Position numbers and translations under genes: made by a program
In this document: positions 1 to 6,447 of the stretch, piece by piece
Position numbering within the stretch: position 1 is the stretch's first letter
Layout of the letters: each line of letters opens with the position of its first letter
DNA from: Geopsychrobacter sp.
Lineage (GTDB): Bacteria > Desulfobacterota > Desulfuromonadia > Desulfuromonadales > Geopsychrobacteraceae
Reading direction: 5' to 3'
Assembly: GCA_030620915.1 (NCBI GenBank)
Contig: JAUXIR010000058.1
Location: forward strand, 1 to 8,044
Length of the DNA: 8,044 nt
The notes under the pieces: generated by a model
The model's input: the letters and a program-made list of their open reading frames with translations, nothing else
Database searches by the model: none
Told to the model about the DNA's origin: nothing

Positions 1-482
1 TTGGCGCCGCTACGACCGACGCTGATGAGTTCGGGGGCTCCCTCGCCAAGCAGGGTCGCCAGCGGCATGCCGTGAACATTGCCCGACGCGGAACTCTCAA
101 GCGTATTAAAATCCCCGTGCGCGTCGACCCAGATCACTCCGCAGGGGGTGGCAGCCGTCACTCCACCAATGGTACCGATAGCGACCGAATGATCACCGCC
201 GATAAAAATCGGGATAACCCCCTCGCTGACCGCCTGACTGGCGGCGAGATAGGCGGCATTGCAGACCTGGGCGATCGCCGGGATAAAGCCCCGATCGCTG
301 CGATCGATGGCGTCACGCACCGGCACCATGATGTTGCCGGCGTCCTGCACCTGGTAACCGATCCGCTTGAGTCGTGCCGCCAGCCCTGCGTAACGCACCG
401 CGGCCGGTCCCATGTCGACCCCACGCTGGCTCTGACCCAGATCGATGGGAATTCCGATGATGCGGACTGTTTTCTGTTTCAT
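1..482 (-). CDS. rocF: Arginase, N-terminal 160 residues (cut by left window edge)
   Basis: Arginase hydrolyses L-arginine to L-ornithine and urea in the cytoplasm using a binuclear manganese centre. The visible part has the expected landmarks in order: the N-terminal GVDMGPAAVRYA segment (21-32), GGDHSVAIGT (95-104) with metal ligand H98, WVDAHGDFNT (118-127) with ligands D120, H122 and D124, and SGNVHGMPLA (133-142). These match Bacillus-type arginase (RocF) in spacing and wording, and the SGNxHGMP segment favours arginase over agmatinase. About 140 C-terminal residues, with the remaining metal ligands, lie outside the window. The ATG at 482-480 follows a GAGGTG SD with a slightly short gap. 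It is the second gene of an operon, 20 nt after a likely ornithine-consuming enzyme, which supports arginine catabolism rather than polyamine synthesis. Guanidinobutyrase or formiminoglutamase are less likely alternatives. Confidence 0.93.
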   Translation of the reverse strand, partial: MKQKTVRIIGIPIDLGQSQRGVDMGPAAVRYAGLAARLKRIGYQVQDAGNIMVPVRDAIDRSDRGFIPAIAQVCNAAYLAASQAVSEGVIPIFIGGDHSVAIGTIGGVTAATPCGVIWVDAHGDFNTLESSASGNVHGMPLATLLGEGAPELISVGRSGA

Positions 483-509
483 GTCACCTCACGCCTCACG
501 CCTCACGCC
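483..509 (-). repeat. Tandem 7-bp repeat (GGCGTGA x3 plus a partial copy) in the gene junction
   Basis: On the minus strand, three perfect consecutive copies of GGCGTGA occupy 509-489, followed by the degenerate GGTGAC directly before the arginase ATG. The first copy supplies the last bases and TGA stop of the upstream gene; the last copy and its degenerate tail supply the SD (GAGGTG) of arginase. Copy-number change by strand slippage would alter the intergenic distance without changing either protein. Confidence 0.85.
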
Positions 510-1597
510 TTCAAATTCTTCCACAGGTTCGTCATGAAATCCTGCGCGTTGGTCAGAATCGCCACCGCCTGTGCCGAGCCGCGATTAGCCAGTTTATCGG
601 CCGAAAACTCCGACATATCGACAATGTAGAAATAGACCGGTCGCACCTCACCGTCATCCATGATGCGATAGCTCGGTACCATGTTACCAAAGGCGATCGA
701 ATGCAGCTGGGTCGCCAGTGCGATCACCGTGGTCGCCTTGCGCGCATGGACGCGCATCGCATCCTGAGCCTCGTAAGCATTGGAGATCACCTCGGGCAGC
801 GGCCCGTCATCACGGATCGAACCGGCCAGTACATAGGGCACCTTCTTTTTCTCGCAGGCGTAGATGATGCCATCCTTAAGCTGCAGATCGTCTATGGCCT
901 GCGGGATCGATCCGGCCCGTCGCACCTTGTTGATCAGATCGAGGTGATTATAGTGCCCCAATGGCCGCAGGTGCTGAGTATAGATATCCTGACCGAGGCC
1001 GGTGCGGAAAAGCGCCGCCTCCAGATCGTGGGTCGCCAGTGCGTTTCCCGCCAGCAGACCATGGCAATAACCGTTCTCGATCAAACCCTGCATCGCATCG
1101 CGGCTGTCCTTGTCGAAGGCCACCGCCGGCCCGAGCACCCAGACGATATGACCATGATCGCGGTCATGCCGCAGCACCTTATAAAGATCGTCGTAACTGC
1201 GCGAAAAGGGGGTTTCTCGCGTGCCGCGTGTGCGGAAGGTAAACTTGTCGGCCGCCTCATCACTCGCCTGATGGAAGCCATCAATATGAACGAAGATCCC
1301 CTCTTCACCGTTTTCAGTCCGCCCGACCACAACCCGATCGCCATTTTTGACCCGACGCGCCTCAACCACATCCAGTTCTTCACCGCGCAACACCAGCACC
1401 GAATCCATCCGGCTCTCAGGGGCCAGTATCCAGCGCCCTTCACCGAGATGAACATATTCAGGGTGATTCGAGGTCCCGTGAAAATTCTCCGGCACGACAC
1501 CGTCGGCCGTGGCAACCTCTGTTTCCACCCGTGGCGCAGAAGCAAGCTCCGGGAGAGTAAAATCAGGCGGGGTGAAATCGGGATAGGGATATGACAT
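503..1597 (-). CDS. TIGR00300 (LOR/SDH) family protein, probable NAD-dependent ornithine cyclodeaminase, short form
   Basis: This 364-residue protein matches the TIGR00300 family, whose characterised relatives (an archaeal ornithine cyclodeaminase and the C-terminal half of cyanobacterial ArgZ/AgrE) convert ornithine to proline and ammonia. Family segments seen: GVVPENFHGTSNHPEY (33-48), LLAGNALATHD (181-191), RRAGSI (226-231), VLAGSIRDDGPLPEV (256-270), LATQLHSIAFGNMVP (294-308) and RGSAQA (339-344). The central and C-terminal parts should form the nucleotide-binding domain. It lacks the roughly 100-residue N-terminal LOR/SDH domain of full-length members: only about 32 proline-rich residues precede the first family motif, and an in-frame TGA at 1651-1649 excludes an upstream extension. 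The ATG at 1597 is chosen because GGAGG lies 7 nt before it; a TTG two codons upstream would sit 1 nt from the SD. The arginase gene follows 20 nt downstream and would supply ornithine. Family membership is firm; the reaction is inferred from relatives and context. Confidence 0.82.
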   Translation of the reverse strand: MSYPYPDFTPPDFTLPELASAPRVETEVATADGVVPENFHGTSNHPEYVHLGEGRWILAPESRMDSVLVLRGEELDVVEARRVKNGDRVVVGRTENGEEGIFVHIDGFHQASDEAADKFTFRTRGTRETPFSRSYDDLYKVLRHDRDHGHIVWVLGPAVAFDKDSRDAMQGLIENGYCHGLLAGNALATHDLEAALFRTGLGQDIYTQHLRPLGHYNHLDLINKVRRAGSIPQAIDDLQLKDGIIYACEKKKVPYVLAGSIRDDGPLPEVISNAYEAQDAMRVHARKATTVIALATQLHSIAFGNMVPSYRIMDDGEVRPVYFYIVDMSEFSADKLANRGSAQAVAILTNAQDFMTNLWKNLKA

Positions 1598-1603
1598 CTG
1601 CAA

Positions 1604-1608
1604 ACCTC
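1604..1608 (-). promoter_or_regulatory. SD site fixing the start of the ornithine-cyclodeaminase-like gene
   Basis: GGAGG on the minus strand, 7 nt before the ATG at 1597. It selects this ATG over the in-frame TTG at 1603, which would lie only one base from the SD. Confidence 0.75.
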
Positions 1609-1631
1609 CGCAACAAAATAATTCTAACGAT

Positions 1632-1666
1632 ACCCTTTTTTGATCATATCAGACACCGAAAGGGGT
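1632..1666. promoter_or_regulatory. Imperfect dyad over the candidate promoter (possible operator)
   Basis: Outer arms ACCCTTT (1632-1638) and AAAGGGGT (1659-1666, one extra G) flank an inner dyad TGAT-cat-ATCA (1641-1651). The arrangement covers the candidate -10 of the leftward operon, so a repressor or activator could bind here. The cognate protein is unknown. Confidence 0.3.
1643..1651 (-). promoter_or_regulatory. Candidate extended -10 promoter of the OCD-arginase operon
   Basis: On the minus strand TGATATGAT fits the extended -10 pattern TGnTATAAT (TATGAT is one base off consensus). No good -35 hexamer lies 16-18 nt upstream, which extended -10 promoters tolerate. Transcription would begin near 1636, leaving a leader of about 40 nt. 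The element sits within an imperfect dyad (1632-1666). It is prediction only. Confidence 0.4.
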
Positions 1667-1845
1667 AGCGCAGAAAAAATTGCCGCTAGCCGATCAAACA
1701 AGACCGTGCAACCGAATCACCCTCATACTTAAAAAAACACAGACTGCGGTAACCCTGTAAACGATTTAATAGTGGAACCATCTGCTTCGGAGATGCTATT
1801 TACTAGAGCTTCCAGCAAAAAGGCTGAAAATTCATTTGCAACAGC

Positions 1846-1860
1846 CTCCCGATTCGGGAG
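1846..1860 (+). promoter_or_regulatory. Hairpin that buries the SD of the metF leader ORF
   Basis: CTCCCG-att-CGGGAG forms a perfect 6-bp stem with a three-base loop. Its right arm is the GGGAG that serves as SD for the ATG at 1866. Folding would hide that SD, so it could throttle translation of the leader ORF and, by coupling, metF. There is no T tract, so it is not an intrinsic terminator. Confidence 0.5.
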
Positions 1861-1865
1861 CGACA

Positions 1866-1886
1866 ATGACAACGGATTTCCCATGA
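1866..1886 (+). CDS. Six-codon upstream ORF (MTTDFP) overlapping the metF start
   Basis: An ATG at 1866 lies 5 nt after GGGAG and opens a six-residue reading frame, MTTDFP, whose TGA (1884-1886) overlaps the metF ATG (1883-1885) as ATGA. The metF ATG has no convincing SD of its own, whereas this ORF does, so ribosomes finishing it could restart on metF. The peptide holds no methionine run or regulatory codon string, so an attenuation role is unlikely; translational coupling is the simpler idea. It may be chance. Confidence 0.4.
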   Translation: MTTDFP

Positions 1887-2803
1887 ACAACGAAACAGCC
1901 GAAACACAATCCTCAATCAATCATGATATCAACCTGACCGTGGCCTCGCCACTGCCGCAGAATGTTGAAGTTTCTTTTGAGTTTTTCCCACCGAAAACCG
2001 AAAAATCTGAAGAATCTCTCTGGCGAGCCATCAAGCGTCTCGAGCCATTGCAGCCCAACTATGTCTCAGTGACCTATGGGGCCGGAGGCACCACCCGTGA
2101 GCGGACACATGCCACGGTTTCACGCCTGCGCCGGGAGACCGGTCTTGAGCCGGCCGCCCACCTGACATGTGTCGATGCCAGCCGTGGAGAGATTGATGAT
2201 ATCGCCCGCCAGTACTGGGATGAAGGGGTACGCCACATCGTCGCCCTGCGTGGCGACCCGGCTGAGGGACAGAAAACCTACCAGCCTCACCCCGACGGCT
2301 ATGCCTATGCCTCCGATCTGGTCACCGGCCTGAAAAAAGTCGCCGATTTTGAGATCAGTGTCGCCGCCTACCCGGAGGGACACCCCGAGGCGCCCTCTAA
2401 AGAATCGGATCTGGACAACCTGAAGCGTAAGATCGATGCCGGGGCGACGCGGGCCATCAGCCAGTTCTTTTTCGATACCGGGGCCTTCCTGCGCTTCCGC
2501 GATAAAGCCCGGGCTGCCGGTATCAAGGTGCCGATCGTGCCCGGCATCCTGCCGGTGACCAACTTTGAACGGGTCAAGGAGTTCGCCACCGCCTGCGGTG
2601 CCTCGGTTCCGGACTGGATGGCGCAGCTGTTCATCGGCCTGGATGACGAACCGGAAACCCGCAACCTCGTTGCCGCAACGGTCGCCGCCGAGAAATGTCG
2701 CGCCCTCTATGCCAACGGTGTCGACGCCTTTCATTTCTACACCCTGAACCGGGCCGATCTGACCTATGCGATCTGCCATATTCTGGGTGTCCGTCCGAAA
2801 TAG
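1883..2803 (+). CDS. metF: 5,10-methylenetetrahydrofolate reductase
   Basis: MetF is a cytoplasmic FAD enzyme that interconverts 5,10-methylene- and 5-methyltetrahydrofolate, normally supplying the methyl group for methionine synthesis. The 306-residue product has the family length (E. coli 296) and motifs: VSFEFFPPKT (30-39) with catalytic-type E33, SVTYGAGG (62-69), HLTCVDA (93-99), HIVALRGDP (118-126) with the flavin-tuning aspartate D125, SVAAYPEGHPEA (159-170), AISQFFFD (191-198), PGILPV (220-225), and a C-terminal HFYTLNRADLTYAICHILGVRP stretch. It resembles enterobacterial MetF throughout. The ATG at 1883 is preferred to a GTG at 1772 or ATG at 1793, whose extra residues are AT-rich, unlike the family and without a usable SD. 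That ATG also lacks a good SD; translation may depend on the leader ORF ending on it. The acyl-CoA ligase gene follows after 67 nt, so co-transcription is likely. Confidence 0.95.
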   Translation: MNNETAETQSSINHDINLTVASPLPQNVEVSFEFFPPKTEKSEESLWRAIKRLEPLQPNYVSVTYGAGGTTRERTHATVSRLRRETGLEPAAHLTCVDASRGEIDDIARQYWDEGVRHIVALRGDPAEGQKTYQPHPDGYAYASDLVTGLKKVADFEISVAAYPEGHPEAPSKESDLDNLKRKIDAGATRAISQFFFDTGAFLRFRDKARAAGIKVPIVPGILPVTNFERVKEFATACGASVPDWMAQLFIGLDDEPETRNLVAATVAAEKCRALYANGVDAFHFYTLNRADLTYAICHILGVRPK

Positions 2804-2870
2804 ACTGCAAATCGTTATCACCAACCATCCGTTACATCAGTCCAATCCTGGCAACCCAAGGGACCTCAAC

Positions 2871-4511
2871 ATGACCGAAAACCTGATCCAGCGCACCATG
2901 AGCGCCTATACCTATCCGCTGCTGATCAAAAATCTGCTCAACGCGCCGGTGGTCGATGACCCACAACAGCAGATCGTCTATCGCGACCAGATGCGCTTCT
3001 CCTACGCCGAATTCCGCCAGCGGGTCTGCCGTCTGGCCAATGCCCTGAGCGCCATCGGGGTCAGGGCCGGCGATACGGTGGCGGTCATGGATTGGGACAG
3101 CCACCGTTACCTGGAATGCTTCTATGCCATCCCGATGCTCGGTGCGGTGCTGCACACGGTCAATATCCGCCTCTCGACGGAACAGATTCTCTTCACCATC
3201 GACCACGCCGAGGATGATTATATTCTGGTCAATGAGGAGTTCCTGCCGATTCTGGAACAGATCAAGGGCCGCATCGATACGGTCAAAGGCTATGTTCTGC
3301 TGCAGGACGGCCGACAAGCCTGCGAGACCTCGCTGACCTTCGAGGGCGAATACGAAGCACTGCTGGATGCGGCCGATGATCATTTCGACTTCGCCGATTT
3401 CGATGAAAACACCCGCGCCACCACCTTCTACACCACCGGCACCACCGGCCTGCCCAAGGGAGTCTATTTCAGTCATCGTCAACTGGTGCTGCACACCCTC
3501 GGCACCCTGGCTGCCTTGGGCACCCCCGCGGAGCAGGGACGTCTGCACCAGCGGGATGTCTACATGCCGATCACGCCGATGTTCCACGTTCACGCCTGGG
3601 GGGTCCCCTATGTGGCGACCTCGCTCGGCATCAAACAGGTCTATCCGGGCAAATACGCCCCCGACTCGCTGCTGCAGCTGCTGGCCAAGGAGAAGGTCAC
3701 CTTCTCACACTGCGTGCCGACCATCCTGCAAATGTTGATGAGCCACCCGAGCTTTGCTGAAACCGATCTGTCAAACTGGAAGGTGTTGATCGGCGGGGCT
3801 GCCCTGCCCCAAGCGATGTGCCGCGCCGCGCTGCGCAAAGGGATCGACATCTTCAGCGGCTACGGCATGTCTGAAACCTGCCCGATACTAACCATCGCCC
3901 ATGTGGCCGAAGATAATCTGAGCGAGGATGAGCAGGTTGACATAAGGTGCAAAACCGGACGCCCGGTACCCCTGGTCGATCTCCGCATCGCCGATGAGAA
4001 TCTGGAAGAGATTTCGCGTGATGGTGAGAGTGTCGGTGAAATCGTAGTACGCACCCCCTGGCTGACCCAGGGCTACCTCAAGGATCAGCGTAATTCCGAG
4101 ACCCTGTGGCGCGGCGGCTACCTGCACACCGGCGATGTGGCCCACCGCAACAAACAGAACTACATCAAGATCACCGACCGGATCAAAGATGTCATCAAGG
4201 TCGGCGGCGAATGGCTTTCATCCCTGGAGCTCGAAGACCTGCTCTGCACCCACCCGGCCGTCGCTGAAACAGCGGTTATCAGCCTGCCCGATGCCAAATG
4301 GGGCGAAAAACCGATGGCCCTGGTGGTGGTCAAAGAGGATGTCGAAACTGATGAGAAGGAACTGCTCGCATATATCCGCGGCTTTGTCGACAAGGGGATC
4401 ATCTCCAAACAGGTCGTGCTACTCAAAATCAGGTTTGTCGAGGCGATAGACAAGACCAGCGTCGGTAAAGTCAACAAACGCGCACTGCGTGAAAAATTTC
4501 AGCAGAGCTGA
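2871..4511 (+). CDS. AMP-forming fatty acyl-CoA ligase (AlkK/DmdB-like)
   Basis: This 546-residue protein is an ANL-superfamily acyl-CoA synthetase that activates a carboxylic acid through an acyl-adenylate and transfers it to CoA. Motifs in order: P-loop-like YTTGTTGLPKG (187-197), GGAALP (308-313), GYGMSET (330-336), YLHTGDVA (417-424) with ATP-ribose-binding D422, the hinge DRIKDVIKVGGEWLSSLELE (436-455), and near the C-terminus SVGKVNK with catalytic-type K533. Length and motif wording suit the medium/long-chain branch with Thermus fatty acyl-CoA synthetase, AlkK and the methylmercaptopropionate ligase DmdB. Sequence reading cannot fix the substrate. The ATG at 2871 follows AAGGGA by 7 nt; an in-frame ATG at 2766 would lie inside metF and has no support. 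It is the last gene of the metF transcript, followed 4 nt later by a strong terminator. Confidence 0.9.
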   Translation: MTENLIQRTMSAYTYPLLIKNLLNAPVVDDPQQQIVYRDQMRFSYAEFRQRVCRLANALSAIGVRAGDTVAVMDWDSHRYLECFYAIPMLGAVLHTVNIRLSTEQILFTIDHAEDDYILVNEEFLPILEQIKGRIDTVKGYVLLQDGRQACETSLTFEGEYEALLDAADDHFDFADFDENTRATTFYTTGTTGLPKGVYFSHRQLVLHTLGTLAALGTPAEQGRLHQRDVYMPITPMFHVHAWGVPYVATSLGIKQVYPGKYAPDSLLQLLAKEKVTFSHCVPTILQMLMSHPSFAETDLSNWKVLIGGAALPQAMCRAALRKGIDIFSGYGMSETCPILTIAHVAEDNLSEDEQVDIRCKTGRPVPLVDLRIADENLEEISRDGESVGEIVVRTPWLTQGYLKDQRNSETLWRGGYLHTGDVAHRNKQNYIKITDRIKDVIKVGGEWLSSLELEDLLCTHPAVAETAVISLPDAKWGEKPMALVVVKEDVETDEKELLAYIRGFVDKGIISKQVVLLKIRFVEAIDKTSVGKVNKRALREKFQQS

Positions 4512-4515
4512 AAGG

Positions 4516-4550
4516 AAAACCCCGGAGCAGACACCCGGCTCCGGGGTTTT
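4516..4550. terminator. Strong bidirectional Rho-independent terminator
   Basis: Perfect 13-bp inverted repeat AAAACCCCGGAGC (4516-4528) and GCTCCGGGGTTTT (4538-4550) around a 9-nt loop, with T-rich tails on both strands. It starts 4 nt after the acyl-CoA ligase stop and lies 29 nt beyond the convergent ald stop, so it can end both transcripts. Confidence 0.95.
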
Positions 4551-4579
4551 CTTTGCGTTATCTAAAAAGCACGATGAGC

Positions 4580-5698
<1,119 letters not shown>

Positions 5699-5874
5699 AA
5701 AGTACTCCTTCGATTAAAAAATCAGGGTTCTGTCTGAAACCGCGCCAAACCTTAAGTTGAACTCTGCTGGACTTCTCGTTAAGTCTATCAGGAACTTCAG
5801 AAAATTAACTTGCGAACAGCTCTACAAATCGCTATTTTTATCGAAGATAATTCCACCTTTTCTCACAAACGAGC
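5699..5874. promoter_or_regulatory. Divergent ald/lrp control region with recurring TTAAGT/AACTT motifs
   Basis: This AT-rich 176-bp spacer carries TTAAGT at 5752 and 5779 and TTAACT at 5805, starting 27 and 26 bp apart. It also has AGTTGAACT (5755-5763, a short dyad) and ACTT-containing copies at 5770, 5793 and 5807. Lrp/AsnC proteins bind several degenerate AT-rich sites arrayed along one face of DNA, so this is the natural operator region for the adjacent regulator. No clear ald promoter hexamers were found. Confidence 0.45.
5810..5838 (+). promoter_or_regulatory. Candidate sigma70 promoter of the lrp-like gene
   Basis: TTGCGA (5810-5815) and TATTTT (5833-5838) are each 4/6 matches to the -35 and -10 consensus, with a 17-bp spacer. 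An alternative -10, GATAAT (5846-5851), is a better hexamer but lacks a -35. The -35 overlaps the last AACTT repeat, consistent with autoregulation. Confidence 0.35.
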
Positions 5875-6348
5875 ATGATCATGCATCCACTAGACATTGA
5901 CGCAATAGATCGAAGCATCCTCTCGGAGCTACAGAAAGACGGTCGCCTCTCCAACGTGCAACTGGCTGAAAAAATCGGACTTTCAGAATCGGCCTGCCTG
6001 CGACGGGTTCGCCTGCTGGAACAGAACGGCACCATCGACCGTTACGCGATGCTGATCGACCAGACGGCGATCGGTAAACCGGGAACGGTGTTCGTACGCG
6101 TGTCTCTCGAGGGCCAGCAGCAGGATAAATTACAGCGCTTTGAAGAGGCGATCGGCAAGGTCAGGGATGTGATGGAATGCTACCTGATGTCCGGCGATAC
6201 CGATTACCTGCTGCGGATTATCGTGCGCGATAACGAGGACTACATGCGGATCCACAACCGCCTCACCAGCCTGCCCGGAGTCCTGCGTATTCAGTCCTCC
6301 TTTGCCTTAAAAACCGTGGTTAAAAGAACAGAACTCCCCCTCGAATAG
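5875..6348 (+). CDS. Lrp/AsnC-family transcriptional regulator, probably controlling ald
   Basis: A 157-residue cytoplasmic DNA-binding protein of the feast/famine type. The N-terminal LDIDAIDRSILSELQKDGRL (6-25) leads into a helix-turn-helix around 26-48 (VQLAEKIGLSESACLRRVRLLE). The C-terminal effector-binding and oligomerising RAM domain (about 70-150) has the family signature SGDTDYLLRI (106-115) and a LPGVLRIQSSFALK segment (133-146). It is divergent from ald with 176 bp between start codons, the usual layout of ald and its alanine-responsive regulator. It is probably a local regulator rather than global Lrp; effector and target are inferred. Start choice is open: the ATG at 5875 has almost no SD, whereas the ATG at 5881 lies 7 nt after GAG and would remove two residues. 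No terminator is evident downstream. Confidence 0.92.
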   Translation: MIMHPLDIDAIDRSILSELQKDGRLSNVQLAEKIGLSESACLRRVRLLEQNGTIDRYAMLIDQTAIGKPGTVFVRVSLEGQQQDKLQRFEEAIGKVRDVMECYLMSGDTDYLLRIIVRDNEDYMRIHNRLTSLPGVLRIQSSFALKTVVKRTELPLE

Positions 6349-6386
6349 CCCACGACGAACCCTGTAATCCAGAGATCCCCTGTCCC

Positions 6387-6414
6387 TTGACGAGCTGTTC
6401 CCCCGGATGATAGT
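6387..6414 (+). promoter_or_regulatory. Candidate sigma70 promoter of the marR-doxX-pirin cluster
   Basis: TTGACG (6387-6392) matches the -35 consensus at 5/6. GATAGT (6409-6414) matches the -10 at 4/6 with a 16-bp spacer. The palindrome at 6413-6426 begins in the -10 and covers the likely transcription start near 6421, as expected of a repressor-blocked promoter. Confidence 0.5.
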
Positions 6415-6426
6415 TTAATATTAAAC
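6413..6426. promoter_or_regulatory. Perfect 14-bp palindrome, likely MarR operator
   Basis: GTTTAATATTAAAC is identical to its reverse complement and lies 22 bp before the marR start, overlapping the predicted -10/+1 region. MarR dimers bind palindromes of this size, commonly AT-rich and in their own promoters. I saw no other copy in the window, so the downstream genes are probably controlled by read-through from this promoter. Confidence 0.72.
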
Positions 6427-6434
6427 CATTTACG

Positions 6435-6439
6435 CAGGA
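6435..6439 (+). promoter_or_regulatory. SD site supporting a TTG start for marR
   Basis: AGGAG about 8 nt before the TTG at 6448. No in-frame ATG occurs until well inside the helix-turn-helix region, so this SD decides the start. Confidence 0.7.
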
Positions 6440-6447
6440 GCTATTCA

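Larger units (their letters stand above)
1598..1882. other. Divergent intergenic region between the OCD-arginase operon and metF
   Basis: This 285-bp stretch is more AT-rich than the flanking genes. It contains the leftward promoter candidate and dyad near 1632-1666, and the metF leader hairpin and short upstream ORF near 1846-1886. I found no MetJ box series (AGACGTCT), no SAM, SAH, THF or cobalamin riboswitch core, and no convincing sigma70 pair pointing toward metF. Short ORFs here lack SD sites and family resemblance. Confidence 0.6.

Noticed and set aside
72..629. 185-residue plus-strand open frame
   Set aside because: Antisense to arginase and the adjacent gene end; the minus strand has the arginase metal-binding motifs.
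701..1594. 297-residue plus-strand open frame
   Set aside because: It is antisense to the TIGR00300 gene; its product has no family resemblance, no SD, and the opposite strand carries a clearly recognised protein.
1601..1603. TTG as start of the ornithine-cyclodeaminase-like gene
   Set aside because: It is only one base from the SD, whereas the ATG at 1597 has ideal spacing.
1825..1834. TGAAAATTCA as a MetR box upstream of metF
   Set aside because: MetR sites have the pattern TGAA-N5-TTCA; here the half-sites are only two bases apart.
1772..1882. N-terminal extension of metF from GTG at 1772 or ATG at 1793
   Set aside because: The added residues are unlike MetF N-termini, the DNA is AT-rich like a spacer, and neither start has a usable SD (GGAG abuts the ATG at 1793).
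1598..1882. Riboswitch (SAM, SAH, THF, cobalamin) in the metF leader
   Set aside because: None of the conserved core sequences I know is present; only a simple hairpin is visible. A covariance-model search would be decisive.
1729..1920. 63-residue minus-strand open frame in the metF leader
   Set aside because: No SD, no family resemblance, and it overlaps the metF start region.
2120..2824. 234-residue minus-strand open frame
   Set aside because: Antisense shadow of metF caused by GC-rich codon use; no recognisable motifs.
2766..2870. 35-residue extension of the acyl-CoA ligase
   Set aside because: It would overlap the metF coding end; the ATG at 2871 has a proper SD and a typical family N-terminus.
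2832..3593. 253-residue minus-strand open frame
   Set aside because: Antisense shadow of the acyl-CoA ligase, with low-complexity composition.
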